A stretch of 64,000 bases of DNA, from contig MNCI01002249.1 in the NCBI GenBank assembly GCA_015680685.1, forward strand, positions 782,424-846,423, read 5' to 3'. The notes under the pieces were generated by a model, which had not been told where the DNA came from, did not search any database, and saw only the letters and a list, made by a program, of their open reading frames with translations. Positions within the stretch are counted from its first letter, which is position 1, and every line of letters starts with the position of its first letter. This document shows, one piece after another, positions 52,801-60,500 of this stretch. The translations under genes were made by a program, and so were the position numbers. This DNA comes from Gnetum montanum (lineage: Eukaryota > Streptophyta > Gnetopsida > Gnetales > Gnetaceae).

Positions 52801-55800
52801 TAAACATGGCAGCACATCTTGCAAAGCTTGTTGGTTCATCATCAAAGTGTGCCAATAGATGGCACGTCATAGGACAGAATCCCCACAAGTAGTTGTCCAC
52901 TACTGATATTTATTCCTCATGAGGCATATCCAAGGGGCGACCTCCATACCACTTTGTGTCATTCTCTACATTAAATGTTGTTGCCCCATCATAACAAAGT
53001 CAGAGAATTTGAAAATTCCCAACCCTCCTGTAGCTCTGGGCCTCACCATCATCTCCTAAGCTAATAAATGCATCCAGTGTCCCCCTTTCCCACTAGACCA
53101 TACAAAACTACGAATTAGTTGGTCAACTTTATTGCCAATGTCATTTTTTTTTGGTGGGGAGGGGGGGGCGGTGGCAGGGGCCACCACAGAAGCCATAAAT
53201 TGCACAATAGGTGACAAAACCATAGAAGCAAGCAACATTGTCCCTTTGCGAGTCAAGAAACGATTTGTCCATTGGCTGATCCACTGCTGCAACCACTGTA
53301 ACAATTTAATCCACATCTATTGCTGATTCCATCCATGCATGGGGAACCCTAGATACGTATCTTGTTCAATCCAAGGCACAACCCCTAGAGTCTGCATAAT
53401 CCCAGCTTTCACTCTTCCATCAATGTGACTCATATAAATGGCCAACTTGGCTCGATTAACTTCAAGACCAACCTCCTCACCCAATCAAATTAATGCCCTA
53501 TCAGAGCCTTGGCCTACGAAATCAAAGCTCGCGTAAAGATAATAGTGTCATCTGCATAATGCTCAGCCAAGCACTCCACCCCATGAAGATCCAATCCTCA
53601 AACCCCTTCCATTTTGAAGTAATCCTGCAAAGTATCCATCACAATAATGAACAAATACAGAGATAGAGGGTCACCCTACCTAAGCCCCCATCCAAGCAAG
53701 GAGAAACCCCAAAAAACCCTGTCAAGATCAATGGAATACCTCATCGAACATTCAATGTGAAGGCATAAATTAATGAAGTCCTAGCTAAAACCTCTTCTTA
53801 ACATGATGTCAGCTAGACCCTCCGAAGAGACTGTGTCATAAGCCTTAGTTATGCCAAGTTTGAAGCACAACCCAAGAAAACAAGTCAATCTCAAAGAGTG
53901 AAGAATTTCTTGGAGTAGAATCGCCCGGTCCTGGAGAAGATGATCTTTCAAAAACCCACCTAATTATTTTGAATAAGTTTTGGCATTAAAGGTGCCAACT
54001 GTCTCACCAGCATCTTGTTAAAAAGATGCAGGAGCATATTACAAACTCCAATTGGCCTAAAGTGTGACGATTCTGAAGGACAAGCAATCTTAGGAATTAG
54101 GATGATTCGTGAGCAATTGATTTGTCAATGTATCTACCTTCAACTGAGCATGCTATCAAACACATCCAAAATGTTATCCCCTAACACATCCACAAATTCT
54201 CTAAAAGATTCAATAGGGCACCTATCTGACCTTGAGGCCATACCTAGTTTAAAAGCCCCCATGGCCCACTCTAATTCGAGTCGAGAGGAAGGTGCAAGCA
54301 GATTTCAATTATCTTCAGCTGCAAGAATCCTCTAAACAAGCAATGAAATGGGCTTCATGACCCTCCTCCAAACATTAGCCTAGTAGTGTTGGAGTTCCTA
54401 TGCAATTATCAACGAGGTGCTCAATCACCTGCCCATCTTAGGGCAAGCTAGACACCCTTTTGGACGACAATTGGCCCTCACCACAACAAAGAAAAAATTA
54501 GTTGGTCTATCACCATCTTTCAACCACTTGATTCTAGAGTGTAGCCGTCAATACTTAGCCTCTTCTTGATCCAACTGTTGGAGCCTGAAAGTGTCTCATT
54601 CTCCTCAGCCACTAACAATTCCCCTCCTTCCTGCCTCGCTTGAATCCCCCTAAGTTGGTGTTCCATCGTGCCATGACGGTAACGAAAGGAAAATTTCTCG
54701 TCCTTCCAACGTGATCTAATCTCCTTCTTAAGGGTGTTAAGCCCATTAGTTAGGAATTCCTGTGGGTCCCAAGCGAAAGGATACCCCTCCCAAATCATGC
54801 CAACCAGAGGCCTTAACTAGGATTTCATGAGCCACGCCCGTTCAAAACGGAAACGGGCCACGAAGTTACATGGCTCCCTACCAATCTAACAAATAAGCAA
54901 ACAATGGTTCGAACTTCGCCGTTCCATTCCCATAACATGCACCTCTTACTAGAGCAAGAGGGAAGATCCCACCCAGACCCGATCAATTCTAGACAACACT
55001 CTAGCGTTACTAGTTCCCCAATTGCTCCAAGTGTAACGACAATTTTCGATCTCAAGATCCACCAAGTCATGCAAGCGCAGAAATTGTAATAACTGCTCAA
55101 CACCTAGCGGTGCAACGCACTCCGCCCCCATCTTTTCCCAAGCATAAAGCCCTTGATTAAAATCCCCGACTAAAACCCAACACTATTTGTCCAAAATAAG
55201 TATGGCAAGTTCCATGAGACATCGCCCCCGCTCTTATTCCTCGTAAAAGTTGGTGTGCCAAAGCCCCAACAATGGAAAATGGACCGTAATGCTCCAATCC
55301 AAAGAATCCAGATGCTGGAACCAAAACCTGGACAAAATAGCCAAACCCCTGGCACATCCTCAGCATGCCACCTGATGAGACGCGATTTACACTAGGCCGC
55401 GATATCGCGGCCGTCGCGATATCGCGTCTTCTCCTGCGATATCGCGTACGCGATATCGCGTCCCGCCGCCATATCTATAAATAAGAGGCGGCACTCCCTT
55501 CATTTCCCAATCCTGGCTAGTGTAGCGAAGCTCTGGCAGATTGATCACTCCAGAGTTAGAATTTTTCCCCATGTGCCCGCAGTAGGAGTCCTAGAGTGAA
55601 CGGCTCTTTATTCGAGCAGCTTGTAACCTGAACCCAAGTTGTGTACGGCAATAAAGACGAACTTGTTTGGATAAACCTTGCAGCACGTGGTTTCATTTAT
55701 TGCTTTATTTCCTGCTTTCCTAGTGCGTTCAAGTACGACTTGATTACGAGCGTCTACGGACGTGTACGGCTAGTCAAGGAATCGGCTGCTTGACGCAATG

Positions 55801-57530
55801 CATGAGTACGACTCAATTACGAGCATTGGATGCTTGGTAACCCAGTAGCGTATTCCAGGATTCTGCGCTTGGTAACTCCCGGGTCTAATGTGTACGGCTA
55901 GTTGAGGAATCGGCTGCTCATTGCTAGGCTAGATCGTGTGATAAGTACGACTTAGTTACGAGCACCCACGGGTGTGTACGGCTGGCTAAGGAATCGGCTG
56001 CTTATCACACGTAGGCTAAATAGGTGCCTCAGTACGACCACTTCGAGCACTTGCGTTACGTGTGGCGATCCCAGTAACGATTAGCGTTTGGTAAGCTGCA
56101 GTTGCATAGTTCAGGGTGTGTCCGGTAAGTGGGAACGGATGCTGACGCTAGTTAATTTAGACATACCAACCAAGCCACTACAACAACTCAAATTCTTGGT
56201 GCTACAGCTTCATTTCTTGTAAACACACAATGTCACAATGATCCCTATTCACAATCTCCTTCAAGGCATGTCTCTTGTAGGGGGTGCCCTACCCCCTGCA
56301 GTTCCATGTCATAATCTTCATGATCGCCCATCCGAGCGCTTGTGATAGACCTCTTTAAGGGTCGTTTGAAGGTCCAAATCAATTTCAAGTTGTGTTTGCC
56401 AGTTGCACACTACCGGCGTTGGTGGACAATTGACCTTCCTAATAGCCGTTAACACCCTAAACCCATTGCATGGCTTTGTTGTCAACTAAGAAATCTCCTC
56501 CATTGTAGGCTTGGAGGAGCCTCTAACAACTGACACCCAGCCCCCTAGAGAAGGAAGCTCCATGCTCGGTTGCAAGGGCCTCAACAGGGTGGCAAAACGT
56601 TCCTCATGAGGCATGTCGACTAGGGAGGTCCCCAAAGCCTGACCAGCCCCCTCCTTCACACCAACCGTCGGCACCAGAACTCCCCCACCCCCTAACCCCA
56701 ACATCTTCGTTGGAGCCTTTGGGGACCCTTGCACCAACGTAGCCTACCTCATCCACAATCCCCGCCTGTGCTTCCTTTGGACCTGCAGCCATCCCCTTGC
56801 ATCCCTGTTGTTGCCTGGCACTTGTTCGTTGAGTGACTAGCTTTCCCACAAAATTGACAAGAGTCACCTTTGGACCTAGAATCCTTGCTCTCTGTGAGCA
56901 AATTTTCGTATTCAACGGTAAGCCTATCCTCCCCTAAGGGAAGAGCCAGGACTAAATCCCAAAGCAAGTCCTTGGGAAACAACAACCTCCAAACACAAAA
57001 CCAGGCAAAACCCATCCTTTCCATCATCCGGGTAGGTTTGTCCAAAGCAATAAACTCCCCGAAGTAAGCAGCTAGCAATTTGAAAAAGGTTGGCATCCAA
57101 ACCTCCCAAGGACATCAAACACGCAAATCCAAACCAAAGCCTAGGAGAAAAGATCTTTATCACAGTGCACCCCTGGCCTCCAAGTGGTGAGCACCAACCC
57201 CCGCGCACCAAAAAACAACAAATCCCCCAATAAAATTGGATCTCGGTCCTCAATACAATGGAACACGAAAAGAATGAGGTCCTCAGAGAGGCTTCTCCCT
57301 CCAACATTGTCAAGTCCCCAAGTAGAGACCACCCACTTCCAAATGAGTTCAAGCTTGGGCCTTGGCCCACTCAAGACAAAACAACCAATGCGGGCATGCT
57401 CCATAGTACCCAACGCTTCCTACGAAAAACAAGGAACCTCCAACTACAAAGAACCATCAAGCCTAATGGAGGTTTCGAAGAAACCTCCCCTGCCAAAACC
57501 ATCATGCACACCCCTATCAACTCCACTAGC

Positions 57531-57573
<43 letters not shown>

Positions 57574-60500
57574 NCCAACTCCAACGCTAGCAACCTCGCT
57601 CCCTTCAGCACCTAATCCCACAGCTTCTCCCACAACATCTACCGCCTCTACCATCCACCTAAACTCCATGCTTATACCCTTTAATAAATGCCATGTTCTA
57701 AATAAAGTTGTCCAACAGTAAAAACAAGTAGCACAAAAATAGTAAACCTTACCTCCTAGCTTGTGTGAACGTATTGTATATGTTTTTGAATGTTTTTGTT
57801 AACAAATGTTTGTTTATTTCAAAAATCTTTATTTTAAATCATTTCTAATTATACAATTCCACACAATTCCTGTTGCAATTTTAAGCAATCCGTGATCTAG
57901 AATCTTTTTGCTTGAAAAGGCAATCCATAATCTAATCCACATTATTAATCTATAGTTCCAACTCACAAGCCTTTCCTAACAAGCAATAGTCACCTACATA
58001 GTATACATTATTATAATCAGCAAAGTTAAGTATATGACCTAATATCACCTATAAATGAAGCAGCCAAGCCAAACACCATAGTCATTAGTGAACATTCCAC
58101 ACACAAGTCAAACATTGGGCCCTTCTTAACCATGTGGCTAAATAAGTACAACAAACAACCATGGGGAACTCCTTAGAAGTCATCAACAACAATAGTTCGT
58201 CATCATCATGGTGCCTTTATCCCATCTAAATGGCTAACCCTCAAGGCAAGTGAAGGATTTGCTGATAATTTTCTATGGTTAACTATCTACCTAAATAGCC
58301 TAGAGATAAAATTTTATTATGCCCTCAAGTTGTTAAGTGTCTCAAGCTACTCCTTGGGATCAAACTTGCAACTTGCAAATGACAAACCACATGCTCTAAC
58401 CAAGTGAGCTATGCCTCACTGACAATCAACAATAGTAGATGAAATCTATAAACCACCACGTCAACCTAAGTATGAAAGTCTTTGTAGGTAGACTAATGGT
58501 CCTACTACCTAAACATAGGAAAAACTCTTTGTCGTTGGCCTAGGGAAACAACAATATTGTTGGTCAAGCTCCCATAAATGCCTAGGCCAAATGCCTTTCC
58601 AAATGAATTTTATATAGCAACATGAAGTACATTGAAATTGCATCAAAATAATAAGTATTCATGCAATTTATAGGTTATAGGATGAGATATTTACAAGGTT
58701 AGCCTTCCATTTAGGATATTGCAAATAAAAGCTTTCCAATTAGCACGTTTCTTTTTTTTTTTTAGGAAATGTTTGGGATTAAATTACTGAAAATAAAATA
58801 CAAAATATTACAAAATGTGGGTCAACAACATTGACCCAGGTGGGAGGCTTTTGAGCCTCAATCCATTGTGCCCAACTGTGCACCAGCCGCTTACGTCAAA
58901 AATGCTAAACCATACAAGACCGGTTGGCGCAGGGGGGAGTGTGAGGGGCAAAATGAAACCATAGGGCCCACGGCCGCTCCAAGGGGAGGGGGGGCAAAAA
59001 ACAGCAGTTCTGCTACAGGCTCATCGACAGCCTATGATAGGCACAGTATGGATGTTCGAAAGCATGGAGAATGTCCAACGTGTTATGATGAAGCTCCATG
59101 TCCACAAAGCTGGCGGCCTGTTGGAGTCCTTGCATGGCCAACTCACGCCAATTCCGATCCTCCGTCGACATCCCCTCATCTGGGTGGAAACGCGCTGAGG
59201 TTCAACGAATATGATGCCAAAGCTCCCCCCATGTGCAATCACAGTTGATGCCCAGGATGATGTATGGACAACGTCCAACTCTAAGCCACTAGTGTGCACT
59301 CTGCTCGTGCGCCCGGTATAGCTGGCACTATCTCTGTGCCTCCTCCTCTTGCTCTCGCTCCTACTGAGCTTGTTCAACCGCCTCACGCTCTCTTAGTGCA
59401 GTTTCCTCCTAGACCAGCTCGTCTCGCACTTGGGCCTGGATCTCGTCCACCAAACAGGCCCAGGCCGCATCCGCTAGTAGGGCTTGTTGCCTGATTATCT
59501 CTTGCTCCCTTTCGCGGAAATGGGTTTCCATTTCGGTCTGTGCTTGTGCAAAAGCTTCCTCCCACTTTGCTTTCCACTCCCAGCACTCAACATCACGTGC
59601 CGCGACCGCAACCTCCAGTGTCGCTTGCTGTAGCGCCCCATCCCTACTTTTGTTGCACCCCCACATTTCAGGCGACAATGTCTCCAACACCGCCATGGGG
59701 TTTGGGGTCCTCCATCCCCGATGGTTATGTCGTCTCCTAGTATACGTCACTGCGGGCTAGGTCCACAATCTCTCCCGGCCGGCCGGATGGGATGGGTTAG
59801 ACAGGGAGCCCCCCAGCGGGGGGACATGCTGCAGCCCCAAAGGATGTTGCGCCCCCCCCCCCCCCCCCCCCCCNNNNNNNNNNNNNNNNNNNNNNNNNNN
59901 NNNNNNNNNNNNNNNNNNNNNNNNNNNNNNNNNNNNNNNNNNNNNNNNNNNNNNNNNNNNNNNNNNNNNNNNNNNNNNNNNNNNNNNNNNNNNNNNNNNN
60001 NNNNNNNNNNNNNNNNNNNNNNNNNNNNNNNNNNNNNNNNNNNNNNNNNNNNNNNNNNNNNNNNNNNNNNNNNNNNNNNNNNNNNNNNNNNNNNNNNNNN
60101 NNNNNNNNNNNNNNNNNNNNNNNNNNNNNNNNNNNNNNNNNNNNNNNNNNNNNNNNNNNNNNNNNNNNNNNNNNNNNNNNNNNNNNNNNNNNNNNNNNNN
60201 NNNNNNNNNNNNNNNNNNNNNNNNNNNNNNNNNNNNNNNNNNNNNNNNNNNNNNNNNNNNNNNNNNNNNNNNNNNNNNNNNNNNNNNNNNNNNNNNNNNN
60301 NNNNNNNNNNNNNNNNNNNNNNNNNNNNNNNNNNNNNNNNNNNNNNNNNNNNNNNNNNNNNNNNNNNNNNNNNNNNNNNNNNNNNNNNNNNNNNNNNNNN
60401 NNNNNNNNNNNNNNNNNNNNNNNNNNNNNNNNNNNNCCAGAAAGAACTTGGGCAAGTTAACCCTAACTCCCAATTTAAGGCATTTGAGGAAAGCAAAGTG

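Larger units (their letters stand above)
55373..56165 (+). mobile_element. Solo LTR (GCGATATCGC family) inserted in the L1 endonuclease
   Basis: Starts tgatgagacgcg and ends near 56165; L1 endonuclease sequence is continuous on both sides, so it is an insertion without internal region, i.e. a solo LTR. Flanks ccacc (55368-55372) and ccaac (56166-56170) may be a decayed 5-bp duplication. It contains four GCGATATCGC palindromes, a TATA box, a caataaag signal near 55650 and a repeat-rich 3' half. Confidence 0.8.
52090..57531 (-). mobile_element. L1 LINE on the minus strand, split by an LTR
   Basis: Reading downwards: ORF1 with DUF4283-like domain (57413-57141) and a clear CCHC knuckle, CQFCGKASHSTNKCQ (about 56860-56815); endonuclease start TWNCRG-GTPYKRHALKEI (56320-56240); LTR insertion (55373-56165); endonuclease remainder and FLRLHDLVDLEIENCRYTWS (55080-55020); reverse transcriptase with many stops (54300-53050; RFLTRKGTMLLASMVLSPIV near 53260-53200); zinc-binding region; and the start of the accessory module (52330-52090). 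The 5' side ends in a poly-C run and N at 57574. Intron w2-w3. Confidence 0.85.

Noticed and set aside
57510-57590. Proline-rich protein segment from the C run
   Set aside because: It results from a probable artefactual homopolymer next to an N.
58330-58430. A functional tRNA gene on the minus strand
   Set aside because: A and B boxes are good, but I find no acceptor-stem pairing or anticodon arm of proper spacing; a SINE head fits better.
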